NCBI RefSeq assembly: GCF_014262665.1
Contig: NZ_CP046883.1
Location: forward strand, 1,674,001 to 1,738,000
Length of the DNA stretch: 64,000 bases
Origin: Corynebacterium anserum
Lineage (GTDB): Bacteria > Actinomycetota > Actinomycetes > Mycobacteriales > Mycobacteriaceae
Direction of reading: 5' to 3'
Below are positions 45,824 through 54,816 of this stretch, piece by piece. Within the stretch, counting starts at the first letter, position 1, and the number at the start of each line of letters is the position of its first letter. The notes below the pieces were generated by a model that did no database searches, had not been told where the DNA came from, and saw only the letters and a program-made list of their open reading frames with translations. The translations under genes were made by a program, and so were the position numbers.

Positions 45824-46513
45824 TTAGTCTACATCGAGTGCCCGGGTGATGATGTCTGCGATTTCTTCGGCGCGTGCCTGGGTTTCATTGTCGGAGGCAT
45901 CAACGATCTTCCACGGGCTACGCCAATGTGCGACAGCCAAATCGCGGTAGGCCTCCACTGTGCGCCGTTGGAGGGCTTGGTCGGTCTCGTATGCGTCGAG
46001 TGTCCGGCTGGCATCCTCCGCTTCGCGGAGTTGAGCTCGCTCACCCGCCATGGAAGCCTCCACGTCCACGAGTATCTGTAGATCCGGAACGGGCACGCCT
46101 AAATGTCCAAATTCCAACGACGCCACCCAATCTACGATCGGATGCTCTGCAAGAGAATCTGAACCCGTCTTCGTACCATCACGCACCGTTTGACGCGCCA
46201 CCGAATACGCTGCGTTGGACGCTGTATAGCGATCCAACAGGACCACATAACCATCTCCGTCGAGTTCCGCCAGTTCATCGGCGACGTCATGGCGATCCAA
46301 CGCAAATAGCGTAGCCATTCCGTAAATCGAATCGGTGAGGTCTCCCATGCGTTGATATAGCGCCTCCTGGGCAAGGTGCGCCGGTGTGGAATGCTCGTAA
46401 CGGGGAAATGCTAGGCGCGCAACCGCCACTTCTCGGGCGAGAAGTTCTTTTTCTACGGCCGTCACCAAGGTGTTCTTACCAGCGCCATCGACGCCTTCAA
46501 AAGAGATGATCAT
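45824..46513 (-). CDS. tmk: Thymidylate kinase
   Basis: A 229-residue dTMP kinase that makes dTDP for DNA synthesis. The P-loop is FEGVDGAGKNTL at the N-terminus; the DRY-like substrate motif appears as LLDRYTASNAAYSVAR. The lid/RAQ region lies around AGERAQLREAEDASRTLD. The actinobacterial GAGKNT variant of the P-loop is normal for this family. It precedes mtrA by 57 bp on the same strand, the conserved tmk-mtrA-mtrB-lpqB order, and may be co-transcribed. The ATG at 46513 overlaps ATGATC with no strong upstream Shine-Dalgarno. Confidence 0.95.
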   Translation of the reverse strand: MIISFEGVDGAGKNTLVTAVEKELLAREVAVARLAFPRYEHSTPAHLAQEALYQRMGDLTDSIYGMATLFALDRHDVADELAELDGDGYVVLLDRYTASNAAYSVARQTVRDGTKTGSDSLAEHPIVDWVASLEFGHLGVPVPDLQILVDVEASMAGERAQLREAEDASRTLDAYETDQALQRRTVEAYRDLAVAHWRSPWKIVDASDNETQARAEEIADIITRALDVD

Positions 46514-46622
46514 GTCGGTTGTCTCAGTTCCTCAACTAGTCGACCGTGAGTGCGTACGTGACGACAGCGCGCCAACAGTGTCCATGTGGAAGGCACACCA
46601 TCCAGAGTGATGAACACAATTG

Positions 46623-48095
46623 CTAGTAGCGGTAGTGCTCGGGTTTGTAAGGGCCTTCCACATCTACACCGATGTACTCGGCCTGTTCTTTAGTAAGCTT
46701 GGTCAGCTTTCCGCCCAAAGCTTCCAGGTGGATGCGAGCAACCTTTTCATCCAGCTTCTTAGGAAGGCGGTAGACCTCATTGTCATACTGATCACCCTTG
46801 GTGAAAAGTTCAATCTGCGCGATCGTCTGGTCTGCAAAGGAATTGGACATCACGAAAGAAGGATGCCCCGTCGCATTACCCAAATTCAGCAAACGACCCT
46901 CAGAGAGCACAATGATGGAAATGGGGTCACCAGCGGCGTTAGGGAAGGTGAACTCGTCAACCTGTGGCTTGATGTTCACTCGTGTGACATCCTCGCGGTG
47001 AAGCAACGATGCCATATCAATCTCATTATCGAAGTGGCCGATATTTCCTAGAACCGCATGATCCTTCATCTTCTGCATCTGTTCAAAGGAAATAATCCCC
47101 AGGTTACCTGTGGCGGTAATAACGATGTCCGCCTCATGAATTGCATCGTCAACGGTGACCACGGGGAATCCGTCCATCAAAGCTTGCAGGCCATTGATGG
47201 GGTCCACCTCGGTCACCTTCACGCGCGCGCCTTGTCCAGCCAAAGCTTCTGCGCAGCCCTTGCCCACGTCGCCATAACCACAGACGAGGACGTTCTTACC
47301 CCCGATCAGCATGTCCGTAGCACGGTTGATCCCGTCCAAAAGCGAATGGCGCGTCCCGTAGCGGTTATCGAACTTGGATTTCGTGACGGCATCGTTCACA
47401 TTCATCGCTGGGAAAGGAAGAACTCCTTGTTCAGCAAAGTGATAGAGACGGTGCACGCCGGTGGTGGTCTCCTCCGTGACCCCCTTGACGTTCGTAGCTG
47501 CGCGAGTCCACATGCCCTCATCCTGAGCGAATGTGCGAGCCAGCATCCCCAGGAATGCTCGATGTTCGTCGGAGTCTTCTGCCGTTGGTTCTGGCACCAG
47601 GCCAGCCTTTTCGTATTCAGTGCCTTTAATGACGGCCATTGTGGCATCGCCGCCATCGTCGAGAATCATGTTCGCATCAATGCCATCTCCCCAAGAGAAG
47701 ATCTGCTGAAGGCACCACCAGTACTCATCCAGAGACTCCCCCTTCCATGCGAAAACGGGTACGCCCTCAGGTTTTTCAGGAGTTCCCTGCCCCACGACGA
47801 TAGCTGCGGCTGCCTCATCCTGTGTGGAAAAGATGTTGCAGGAGGCCCATCGCACCTCAGCACCCAAGGCAGTCAGCGTTTCGATCAGCACTGCAGTCTG
47901 CACAGTCATGTGAATGGAACCAGCAACACGAGCTCCTGCCAGCGGCTGCTCATCGGCGTATTCACGGCGTAACTCCATCAAACCTGGCATTTCGTGCTCT
48001 GCCAGGCGAATCTGATGCCGGCCAGACTCCGCCAAAGAGAGGTCAGCGACCTTAAATTCCAGATCCCCGATGCGATCGACGTTCATCTCAGCCAT
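46623..48095 (-). CDS. sahH: Adenosylhomocysteinase (SAH hydrolase)
   Basis: A 490-residue NAD+-dependent enzyme that splits S-adenosylhomocysteine into adenosine and homocysteine, keeping methylation running. The signatures present are [52 protein letters not shown], and the NAD motif [15 protein letters not shown]. It ends in [13 protein letters not shown], the conserved C-terminal Lys-Tyr tail that reaches into the neighbouring subunit. ATG 48095 is chosen; an extra eight residues upstream fit the frame but not the family. A 109-bp gap separates it from tmk. Confidence 0.97.
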   Translation of the reverse strand: MAEMNVDRIGDLEFKVADLSLAESGRHQIRLAEHEMPGLMELRREYADEQPLAGARVAGSIHMTVQTAVLIETLTALGAEVRWASCNIFSTQDEAAAAIVVGQGTPEKPEGVPVFAWKGESLDEYWWCLQQIFSWGDGIDANMILDDGGDATMAVIKGTEYEKAGLVPEPTAEDSDEHRAFLGMLARTFAQDEGMWTRAATNVKGVTEETTTGVHRLYHFAEQGVLPFPAMNVNDAVTKSKFDNRYGTRHSLLDGINRATDMLIGGKNVLVCGYGDVGKGCAEALAGQGARVKVTEVDPINGLQALMDGFPVVTVDDAIHEADIVITATGNLGIISFEQMQKMKDHAVLGNIGHFDNEIDMASLLHREDVTRVNIKPQVDEFTFPNAAGDPISIIVLSEGRLLNLGNATGHPSFVMSNSFADQTIAQIELFTKGDQYDNEVYRLPKKLDEKVARIHLEALGGKLTKLTKEQAEYIGVDVEGPYKPEHYRY

Positions 48096-48197
48096 GTAGT
48101 TCCTTAATTCTCCATGCAAGGCGCACGCCGCTGATTCCTGAGTGTGCGTACGCGAAAGTTCATTGACGTGCCTAGTTTAGCCGGTCATGCGACAGGT

Positions 48198-48569
48198 TCA
48201 GCTCAGCGCTTCTGCGAAAGTTTCCAGCCCTTCAGGGGCCGAGTCACCTCGGCGATCAATTTCCTTGTCCAGGAGGAGGCTAGCCTGCTCCTGGAGCGTC
48301 TCATCACAGTGTCCGATGTACTCACGCACGAATGGATGTTCATCCGCGACAGTGGCTGAGCTAAACGGAGCTCCGCACCAGATGGCCGCCACGCTCGCAG
48401 CGCACAGACCATTGAGGTATTCGACGTCTCCAGGCTGAGCGTGTCGAAGCGCGAAGGTGATAGCGTCTTCAATTGCCTGGAAGAGGTCAGCAGGGTCACG
48501 GTCCACTAGATCATCGAGGAATTCCACATTATCCACGTCATGAAAGATGTACTCATCCCAGTTACTCAT
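48198..48569 (-). CDS. DUF4259 family protein
   Basis: A 123-residue acidic protein (start MSNWDEYIF) of the DUF4259 type. The N-terminal W-x3-x-F-x-N/D-DxxxFLDDL pattern and a helical bundle (EDAITFALRH, LNGLCAASVAAIWCG) are visible. The start at 48569 has GGAAGGAG at ideal spacing; in-frame ATG 48578 is less likely. Relatives are cytoplasmic and of unknown function, sometimes acting as immunity-like proteins; nothing here supports that. It sits alone, divergent from the Pro-rich membrane protein. Confidence 0.75.
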   Translation of the reverse strand: MSNWDEYIFHDVDNVEFLDDLVDRDPADLFQAIEDAITFALRHAQPGDVEYLNGLCAASVAAIWCGAPFSSATVADEHPFVREYIGHCDETLQEQASLLLDKEIDRRGDSAPEGLETFAEALS

Positions 48570-48880
48570 GCTCGCCACTCCTTCCGCGGGCTTGTCCGTG
48601 TTGCTCGTTGGTTTTCAACCTCGAGAGTAACGAAAAATAAACAGTTAAAAGAGCTGGACTGACAGTGTCTTTTCTATAAAAACATGTTAGCCTGTAATCG
48701 AATTGTAATAGTCGTCTTCAGCCTGGATAGACTATCTTCGATCAACTTTTCACGGCTCGAACAGTCGGACTTCACAGACCTCAGGTGATCCTTGAGACAA
48801 TTTCTTATAACTGCAAACCAGAGGACTGAACTTTCGACGATGCCATCCGGACACTTTAAAAATGCGAGAAAGGAGGAGGC
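48570..48880. other. AT-rich divergent intergenic region (311 bp)
   Basis: The stretch from 48610 to 48740 is clearly more AT-rich than the surroundings. A possible plus-strand promoter is TTGTAA (48703-48708), 19 bases, then TAGACT (48728-48733). If used, the mRNA leader of the next gene would be about 140 bases. GAGAAAGGAGGAGG precedes the ATG at 48881. No coding frame or RNA family was recognised. Confidence 0.4.
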
Positions 48881-49708
48881 ATGAGTAGCGAGTACCCCAA
48901 CGGCCCACAGAGTTCTCAGAAGCAATCAGCTCAGCGTGAAGAGCCCACCACCGCTTCTGCCTCCGTCTCCCCTGCTCAATCACCGCGCGGTGAAGGCTTC
49001 CGGTTCGTCGCCGTCTTCGCCGCTGCGGGCCTGCTTCTAGCTGGACTAGTTGGTGTGTGGACGCTGAAAGCCTCCAACGGAGATCCAGACGCACGCCAGC
49101 GCGCTATCTCTGAACAGTCGCTCCTCGATAAGTCGGAGGATAGCTCTGCTTCGGAAACCAACAAGCGCACCGATACCTCCGGTAAGGCTAAGACCAATAC
49201 ATCAGCGCATAAGGCTCACACCGCTCAGCCTGGATACGCTTCAGGTGAGGGCACGCAGAACGTGACACCTCTGGGTAATGATCCCTACCTTCCGCCAAAC
49301 TCGTGGAACGGGGGCAGCCGCAACGACGCTTCTGAGGCGCCTATTTCGCCCACCGAGACTCTCTTCTCCGTGCCAACATCCGAAACTACCGCAGTGGCGC
49401 CCCCGAGTGGTTCGAAACCCAGCAAGCCAACAACTCCCGCTGCTCCGAAACCGCCTGCTCCTGTCTTCCCTGCTCCTTCTATCCCATTGAAGCTGGACTT
49501 TTTCCCCGGTGGGACTGTGGCTCCCACGGCAACTATGACTCAGTTGCCGTCGGATTCTAAGAGCAGTAACGAGAAGGCACAGACCGCGCACTCCGGTAAG
49601 TCCGCCCCTGCTGCAAGTAAGGACAGTAAAGGCGAAGCAGGTAACACTACCAACCAACTCACTATCTTCGAGCGTCCGGTCTGGGGAGGCATGACAGACA
49701 CACGCTAG
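48881..49708 (+). CDS. Single-pass membrane protein with Pro/Ser/Thr-rich outer domain
   Basis: A 275-residue protein I cannot assign to a family. A 36-residue polar cytoplasmic part precedes one membrane segment (about 40-62, FRFVAVFAAAGLLLAGLVGVW). The outer part is low-complexity, rich in Ser, Thr, Pro, Ala and Lys, with a Pro-rich block around 175-205, and probably extends through the cell wall. It has no cysteines and no sorting motif. A strong GGAGGAGG ribosome binding site precedes the ATG. It is convergent with manA. The composition suggests a wall-spanning or glycosylated stalk; that is inference. Confidence 0.7.
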   Translation: MSSEYPNGPQSSQKQSAQREEPTTASASVSPAQSPRGEGFRFVAVFAAAGLLLAGLVGVWTLKASNGDPDARQRAISEQSLLDKSEDSSASETNKRTDTSGKAKTNTSAHKAHTAQPGYASGEGTQNVTPLGNDPYLPPNSWNGGSRNDASEAPISPTETLFSVPTSETTAVAPPSGSKPSKPTTPAAPKPPAPVFPAPSIPLKLDFFPGGTVAPTATMTQLPSDSKSSNEKAQTAHSGKSAPAASKDSKGEAGNTTNQLTIFERPVWGGMTDTR

Positions 49709-49725
49709 GGAACCACCTAGTGCCG

Positions 49726-51012
49726 TCAGCCCCCAACCGTGGCAATGAACGCAGCGGCCTGCGGGGGTTGTTCCTTACCCTCGTGGAACTCCCGACCATG
49801 TGAGCCGGAAGAATCGCTCTGCTGAGCTTCCCCCCTGCCTTTACCCTCGGGCTCTGCAACACTCACCGTGACTGGATCAGAGCTAGCCGCTACCCACACT
49901 GCCCGCCCCGGCGCCAATCCCAGTGGAGATTCCGCCTCCTCCGAATAGACTGAAACACCGTCACCGACGGACAGAATAATAGCCGGACCCTCCACCCGTG
50001 ATTTCTGACTAGGCACCACACGGCTCAGGCGGAATTCTGGAGCTGGAGTGACATATACCCCATGCTCGTCAACGTTCAGGCACGGATCATCTAACGGCTG
50101 GCAGGTAAGAACCCTCATCAGCTCAGGCACATCGATGTGCTTGGTGGTCAACCCACTGCGCAGCACGTTATCCGAATTCGCCATGATCTCCACAGCCAAT
50201 CCGCCAAGGTAGGCATGCAACTGACCCGCATCCAGATACAGTGCCTGACCGGGTTTCAGCGTGACGCGGTTAAGCAATAAAGAGCACAATATGCCCGTAT
50301 CACCCGGATACTGCTCCGACAACGTGATGACGGTCTTCAGTGAAGGAACCATCCATTCCTCCAGAGCGGATGCAGTGCTTTTGGTCGGTGAGACGTCGAG
50401 CAATTCGGAACACCGCGCTACCACCGCATCGATAAGCGGACGCACGAAGTCCGGCGGCAGGCTGACCCAGGTGGTGAAAATGCTACGCAAATCGGACTCA
50501 TCATTGCCAGAGCCGAGTAAGGAAATATGTGCAGCAAGTTCAGGTAAGTCCAGTGCCTTCAACAATTCTCGAGTGCGCTTTACCGGCCGAAAACCAGCCA
50601 AGGCCTCAAAGTCGGTGAGGGCAACCACCAGCTCCGGCTTGTGATTGTCATCCTTGTAGTTACGCTGAAACGCCCCCAGAGGCACGCCTTGCTTATTCTC
50701 CGCGGCAAAACCCTCCTCCGCCTGCTGCTTAGTCGGGTGAGCCTGCAGGCTTAATGCTTTGTCCGCTGCAAGAAGCTTCAACAAAAAAGGAAGCGTCTCA
50801 TGACCTTCGCCCAGCTGAGCGACGGGATCTGCGGCGATGAACTGGTCCAATGTGACGTCTTCGGAAACGACGGTTGATGGAGCCGCCGGATGGGCACCGA
50901 ACCATATCTCTGCCTCGGGGTGTTCCGTCGGTGACGGTCGGCCGGTGAGATCAGCCAGTTTCGTGCGCGATCCCCACGCATACGAGCGGACGTTGCCCTC
51001 GATCAACTGCAC
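49726..51012 (-). CDS. manA: Mannose-6-phosphate isomerase, class I
   Basis: A 428-residue zinc isomerase that interconverts fructose-6-P and mannose-6-P, the entry to GDP-mannose and mannolipid synthesis. Zinc ligands are seen in LSLQAHPTK (Gln, His), DDNHKPELVVAL (Glu) and LYLDAGQLHAYLGG (His). The conserved NSDNVLRSGLTTKHID lies near residue 285. An N-terminal GNVRSYAWGS is typical. The C-terminus has an unusual Gly/Ser/His/Glu/Gln-rich insertion before the last strand (PQAAAFIATVGG). manB follows upstream on the same strand 93 bp away, so the two are a functional pair. Confidence 0.95.
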   Translation of the reverse strand: MQLIEGNVRSYAWGSRTKLADLTGRPSPTEHPEAEIWFGAHPAAPSTVVSEDVTLDQFIAADPVAQLGEGHETLPFLLKLLAADKALSLQAHPTKQQAEEGFAAENKQGVPLGAFQRNYKDDNHKPELVVALTDFEALAGFRPVKRTRELLKALDLPELAAHISLLGSGNDESDLRSIFTTWVSLPPDFVRPLIDAVVARCSELLDVSPTKSTASALEEWMVPSLKTVITLSEQYPGDTGILCSLLLNRVTLKPGQALYLDAGQLHAYLGGLAVEIMANSDNVLRSGLTTKHIDVPELMRVLTCQPLDDPCLNVDEHGVYVTPAPEFRLSRVVPSQKSRVEGPAIILSVGDGVSVYSEEAESPLGLAPGRAVWVAASSDPVTVSVAEPEGKGRGEAQQSDSSGSHGREFHEGKEQPPQAAAFIATVGG

Positions 51013-51105
51013 TGTTTACTGTCACATCCTTGGGTGTTTTGCCAATACAGCGGCTCTGGGTGAGCCGCCGTCTCCGAACCGCATTGTACGGTCTGCCGCT
51101 TCACT

Positions 51106-52491
51106 TTACGCGCGAATCACCGCTAGTGCCTCGTCTACGATCGCCTGAACTTCGTCGTCAGTCTTCGCTTCGACATTAAGGCGTAGCAGTGGCTCAGTAT
51201 TAGAAGCTCGAACATTCAACCACGAGCCGTCCAACAGGTCAATGGTTACGCCATCGAGGCGATCGACCGCCGCTGTACGATCAGCGAATGCCGTTACAAC
51301 CGCCTCGGTGCGCTCCTTCTGATCGGCTACTTCACTGTTAATCTCCCCCGACGCCACGTATCGGCTGTAGGCAGACTGCAATTCAGATAATGGCTTATCC
51401 TGACTTCCAAGGGTCGAGAGCACGTGTAACGCAGCAAGCATGCCGGAATCCGCGTTAAAGAAGTCCGCGAAGTAATAGTGGGCAGAATGTTCTCCTCCAA
51501 AGATCGCATTGCTTTCTGCCATTTGAGCCTTGATGAAGGAATGCCCGACGCGTGTACGTACCGGAGTGCCGCCTTTTTCTTTCACCAGCTCTGGAACACT
51601 CTTGGAAGTGATCAAGTTATGGATGATCGTGCAACCTGGGTTGGCTTCCAGGTAGCGCTCGGCGATCATCGCGCAGATGGTGGACGGCGAAACGGGCTGG
51701 CCTTTCTCATCGACAATGAAGCAGCGGTCTGCATCTCCGTCAAAAGCTATGCCCAAGTCAGCTCCGGTTTCCACGGTGTAGCGCTGCAAGTCGACCAAAT
51801 TCTTGGGGTCAAGGGGGTTGGCCTCGTGATTGGGGAAGCTGCCATCTAGCTCAAAGTACAGGTCACAGACTTCCACCGGCAGATTCTTGAAAACGGCAGG
51901 AACTGTAAACCCACCCATACCGTTGCCAGCATCCACAGCCACTTTCAGTGGACGGATATTCATAGGTACCAGGTCAAGGAGGTACTGGGCATATCCGTCC
52001 AGAACATTTTCTTCAGTGTTGGTACCCGGTGCGCCATCAAAAGCGGGAACGCCGTTAATCAGTTCATCCGTGATGGTTTTCAGCCCGGTTTCCTGGCCGA
52101 CGGGACGTGCACCCGCACGGCATAGTTTGATGCCGTTATACTTCGCTGGGTTGTGAGAAGCCGTGAACATAGCACCTGGGCAGTCTTTGACACCTGAAGC
52201 ATAGTAGAGCTCATCTGTAGAAGTCAGTCCGAGATAAATGGTGTCCAGTCCCTGCGAATTCACACCTTCGACGAACGCTTGGGACAGCACCGGAGAGCTC
52301 TCTCGCATATCGTGTCCCACGACGACTGTGCTCGCTTCCTCGTTCCGCATGAGCCGCGCGAAGGCAGCTCCTGTGTCACGGACGAAATCTGCGTCCACCT
52401 CATTGTCAGCAGAGCCGACTACTCCACGGACGTCGTAGGCCTTGATGATGTCGGCCAGTGCCTCACGGGTACGTGCGGTCATAGTGTGCAA
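51106..52491 (-). CDS. manB: Phosphomannomutase / phosphoglucomutase
   Basis: A 461-residue alpha-D-phosphohexomutase converting mannose-6-P to mannose-1-P for GDP-mannose. The catalytic phosphoserine loop is TASHNPAKYNG near residue 113; the metal loop is FDGDADRCF near residue 258; the sugar-binding loop is GGEHSAHYYFAD, and the phosphate-binding C-terminal loop is RASNTEPLLRLN. Together with manA (93 bp downstream) and the ManC-like gene at 54.8 kb it gives a full route from fructose-6-P to GDP-mannose in one region. Confidence 0.95.
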   Translation of the reverse strand: MHTMTARTREALADIIKAYDVRGVVGSADNEVDADFVRDTGAAFARLMRNEEASTVVVGHDMRESSPVLSQAFVEGVNSQGLDTIYLGLTSTDELYYASGVKDCPGAMFTASHNPAKYNGIKLCRAGARPVGQETGLKTITDELINGVPAFDGAPGTNTEENVLDGYAQYLLDLVPMNIRPLKVAVDAGNGMGGFTVPAVFKNLPVEVCDLYFELDGSFPNHEANPLDPKNLVDLQRYTVETGADLGIAFDGDADRCFIVDEKGQPVSPSTICAMIAERYLEANPGCTIIHNLITSKSVPELVKEKGGTPVRTRVGHSFIKAQMAESNAIFGGEHSAHYYFADFFNADSGMLAALHVLSTLGSQDKPLSELQSAYSRYVASGEINSEVADQKERTEAVVTAFADRTAAVDRLDGVTIDLLDGSWLNVRASNTEPLLRLNVEAKTDDEVQAIVDEALAVIRA

Positions 52492-52631
52492 GCTCCTTGC
52501 TTATCAGGAATTGTTGGGCATGTGCTGGTGCAATGCTCTTTGTGTATTTGTAAAAAATGGACTGGGGTTGGCCTGGCGTCCATGACATAGACACCGAAGT
52601 GGGCGACGGTTTCCACACCTACGAACGCTAC

Positions 52632-53072
52632 CTAACCATCACCTCGGTGCACAGCGCGTAGGTGTCGGCGCGGAGCCAGACGCGGAAGATTACGCCGCGC
52701 AGGATGGTGACCGGTGGGCAAAGGAATCTCCTCGCGGCGGATCACCCGCGGAGCGGGAGCAGGAGCTTCCTCTTCCACATGATTGGTGGCCTCTTGTACC
52801 GCCTCGACAAGAGCCATGAGATCCTCTTCATCTGTATCATCCTCGGCGACAAAGCCACCGGGTTGAACGTCTGCCGTCTGCAGTGTCCATCCATAAGGAA
52901 CGGTGGTCCGCCGCGCATGCTCCTCGCATAAATCCCAGCGATGAGGGTTACCGGAAACCTGCAGAGGGCCGATGATGGCCACCTGTTCTGCATAGTTGAA
53001 CTCGAGGGTCGCCACGGCTGGCCTACGGCATCCAGGGCGAGAACATTGTCGGCTCACAGTCACGCCCAACAT
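52632..53072 (-). CDS. DUF3499 family protein
   Basis: A 146-residue protein with a small zinc-like N-terminal module: CSRPGCRRPAVATLEFNYAEQ and later LCEEHARRTTVPYGW supply Cys and His ligands. The acidic middle and basic C-terminal part (PTGHHPARRNLPRLAPRRHLRAV) are low-complexity. DUF3499 proteins are actinobacterial and have no known function. The ATG at 53072 is used; GTG 53057 (VSRQCSRPG) fits the usual family start and may be correct. The gene is divergent from the metallopeptidase-like gene, near the manB gene as in other corynebacteria. Confidence 0.87.
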   Translation of the reverse strand: MLGVTVSRQCSRPGCRRPAVATLEFNYAEQVAIIGPLQVSGNPHRWDLCEEHARRTTVPYGWTLQTADVQPGGFVAEDDTDEEDLMALVEAVQEATNHVEEEAPAPAPRVIRREEIPLPTGHHPARRNLPRLAPRRHLRAVHRGDG

Positions 53073-53373
53073 CTTAGCCGGCGCAACCCGATGTGGGTAC
53101 CTAACACGAAACGCCTACTCTCCATACTGCAGTCCACGCAGGACGCCGATCAAAGGATTCTTTCCGATGACCAAGCGTTACTGAAAGATCCCTCTTGACC
53201 AAGCGTTACTGAAAGACCCCCTGGACCAAGCGATACTGAAAGATTCCTCTGCAGCGCGTACCGCAGGGAACGAGAGCTCCAGCAGTGCACTCCACGCGAT
53301 GGTGAGATTTTCGAGGAAGCGCACCTGTGTCATGGCCAGATGCTAGCCGTGAGCAGGGCTAGACTGTGGAGCC
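53073..53373. other. Divergent intergenic region (301 bp) with tandem repeats
   Basis: It lies between DUF3499 (minus) and the metallopeptidase-like gene (plus), so it should contain both promoters. The three 27-28 bp direct repeats at 53169-53250 fill its centre. Nothing else was recognised. Confidence 0.5.
53169..53250. repeat. Three tandem 27-28 bp repeats in an intergenic region
   Basis: Units begin at 53169, 53197 and 53224. The shared core is GACCAAGCGTTACTGAAAGA; the third unit has one change in it (CGATACT), and the last bases of each unit vary. There are no spacers between them, so this is not CRISPR. The repeats sit between two divergent starts, which fits a regulatory array or simple slippage product. 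Confidence 0.9.
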
Positions 53374-53838
53374 ATGGGACACATCACTCGCGTACGTAAT
53401 GACCGTCGTGGTCGAGGGCCGCGCGGTGTGCTCCTTCCGGATCTTCCGCGACACAAGTCGCGAAGCGAGCAATTTGATGCTGCCGTGCTTGACGCCTATG
53501 AACCGATCGTCGACCGTTTTGAAGAACAGTTGGCGTCGCTCGATATCGCGGTAGATGTGGTACCACGCATGCGCCTCGACGTGGGCTATAAGCAGTGGCC
53601 CGACGATGTCGTTGCGGATGGTCAGGTTCCCCTTGGGCGACTCGTGCCTGCCGGGGTGGACTCCAAAGGCCGCCCCACTCGGCCACGCATCATCGTTTTT
53701 CGCCGCCCTGTTGAGTTACGCACTCACGGTGCTGCAGCACTGCGCGAGCAATTACATGCCATTCTGGTACGTCTGGTTGCGGTGTACCTCAATGTGTCGC
53801 CGGACATCATCGATCCACAATTCACGTGGGAGAGCTAG
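53374..53838 (+). CDS. Metallopeptidase-family protein lacking HExxH
   Basis: A 154-residue protein with the fold pattern of the small zincin_1 (PF06262-type) metallopeptidase family found next to whcD and manB genes in actinobacteria. The N-terminus is basic (RNDRRGRGPRG), and the middle holds DVVPRMRLDVGYKQWPDDV and RIIVFRRPVELRT. Where family members have HExxH, this protein has LREQLHAILVRLVAVYLNVS: only one His remains and the Glu is absent. It is therefore probably not an active zinc protease. The ATG at 53374 is preceded by GGAGCC. It is convergent with whcD. Confidence 0.78.
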   Translation: MGHITRVRNDRRGRGPRGVLLPDLPRHKSRSEQFDAAVLDAYEPIVDRFEEQLASLDIAVDVVPRMRLDVGYKQWPDDVVADGQVPLGRLVPAGVDSKGRPTRPRIIVFRRPVELRTHGAAALREQLHAILVRLVAVYLNVSPDIIDPQFTWES

Positions 53839-53872
53839 CACATGGGAAGCGCGTAGCGTTGCTTTCTCATCT

Positions 53873-54238
53873 CTAACCTAGGCGCTTTTTCAGTTTGCGC
53901 CGTTCGCGCTCCGATAGGCCACCCCAGATACCGAAACGCTCGTCATTAGCGAGCGCATACTCTAGACATTCATCGCGCACACCGCAGGCTTGGCAGATAC
54001 GCTTAGCTTCACGGGTGGAACCGCCCTTTTCTGGGAAGAATGCCTCAGGGTCAGTCTGTGCACAGAGCGCCTGCTCCTGCCAGTCCTGTTCAACCGCATC
54101 AAACAGCAGGTCGAAATCTTCAGTGAGATCAAAGAGGTTACGCTGGCGCGCGTCACCGTCCACGTGGACCTCCCTATCCACTGCAGCAGAACCGTCAGCG
54201 AATTGGCCACTAAAGGCCGTATCTACTGACTTGTCCAC
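53873..54238 (-). CDS. whcD: WhiB-family regulator (WhiB2/WhcD type)
   Basis: A 121-residue WhiB protein. The cluster cysteines lie in WQEQALCAQTDPEAFFPEKG and in the C-x2-C-x5-C stretch CQACGVRDEC. The GIWGG turn and a basic C-terminus (RERRKLKKRLG) follow. Orthologues (WhiB2 in mycobacteria, WhcD in Corynebacterium) control septation and interact with the division system (family knowledge). A long acidic N-terminal part (about 55 residues) precedes the domain, as usual for WhiB2. The start is GTG 54238 with AGGAGA five bases away. An unusually long 578-bp region lies upstream. Confidence 0.93.
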   Translation of the reverse strand: MDKSVDTAFSGQFADGSAAVDREVHVDGDARQRNLFDLTEDFDLLFDAVEQDWQEQALCAQTDPEAFFPEKGGSTREAKRICQACGVRDECLEYALANDERFGIWGGLSERERRKLKKRLG

Positions 54239-54816
54239 TGTGTTCTCCTAACAACCGTTGACTATTACTTGGTGCACTGCACACCTACCCACTTCCGCTT
54301 TCCCATTGTGTGGAAATTCTCTCTTGAACACACTGTCCTGCCCAAGCGAGGAGCGAGCCGAAATGGGAGATAAAAGGTGCGAGCGCGTGTCACTACTGGA
54401 CAGATTACACAAAGGTAATTACATTCCGTCAATCTTTCACCAAACCCACCGTATCCCATTAATCACAACCGCAACACACACCACATACGTCACAATGCAA
54501 TAAAAAGTTATTTACTTACTTCACCACGACATATATCCCCCTCACCTGCGCCCACCACAACATATAGTGAAAATCCTCAAGTTTCACTGAAGATTCCCCA
54601 ACATCTTCGGAATTTTCTGATAATTTTTCTCTTCCCTCCAGGCATCCCCCGTTTGCCCCACAGAAACAGTTATGCACGGCTCAACAATCCGCGGACTCCG
54701 CCACATGTGCATGGATCCCTGTTTACCCGAGCTCTCCCATCACCAGAGCCCCACTGTTCACCTCAACCAGCCCACACAGTCCGAACTTCTTTTTACAAGG
54801 AAACCCTCGACGTCAC
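54239..54816. other. Long intergenic region upstream of whcD (578 bp)
   Basis: This is the longest gap in the window. It is AT-rich, especially 54400-54660, and carries no coding frame with support. GAAGAT/ATCTTC (54589-54594, 54603-54608) can form a small hairpin. It must contain the whcD promoter and the 3' end of the ManC-like transcript. The size suggests several control sites for whcD. Confidence 0.5.

Noticed and set aside
47058..47972. 304-residue plus-strand frame inside sahH
   Set aside because: Antisense shadow of a highly conserved enzyme.
53169..53250. CRISPR-like direct repeats
   Set aside because: Three units follow each other with no spacers, and there are no cas genes in the window.
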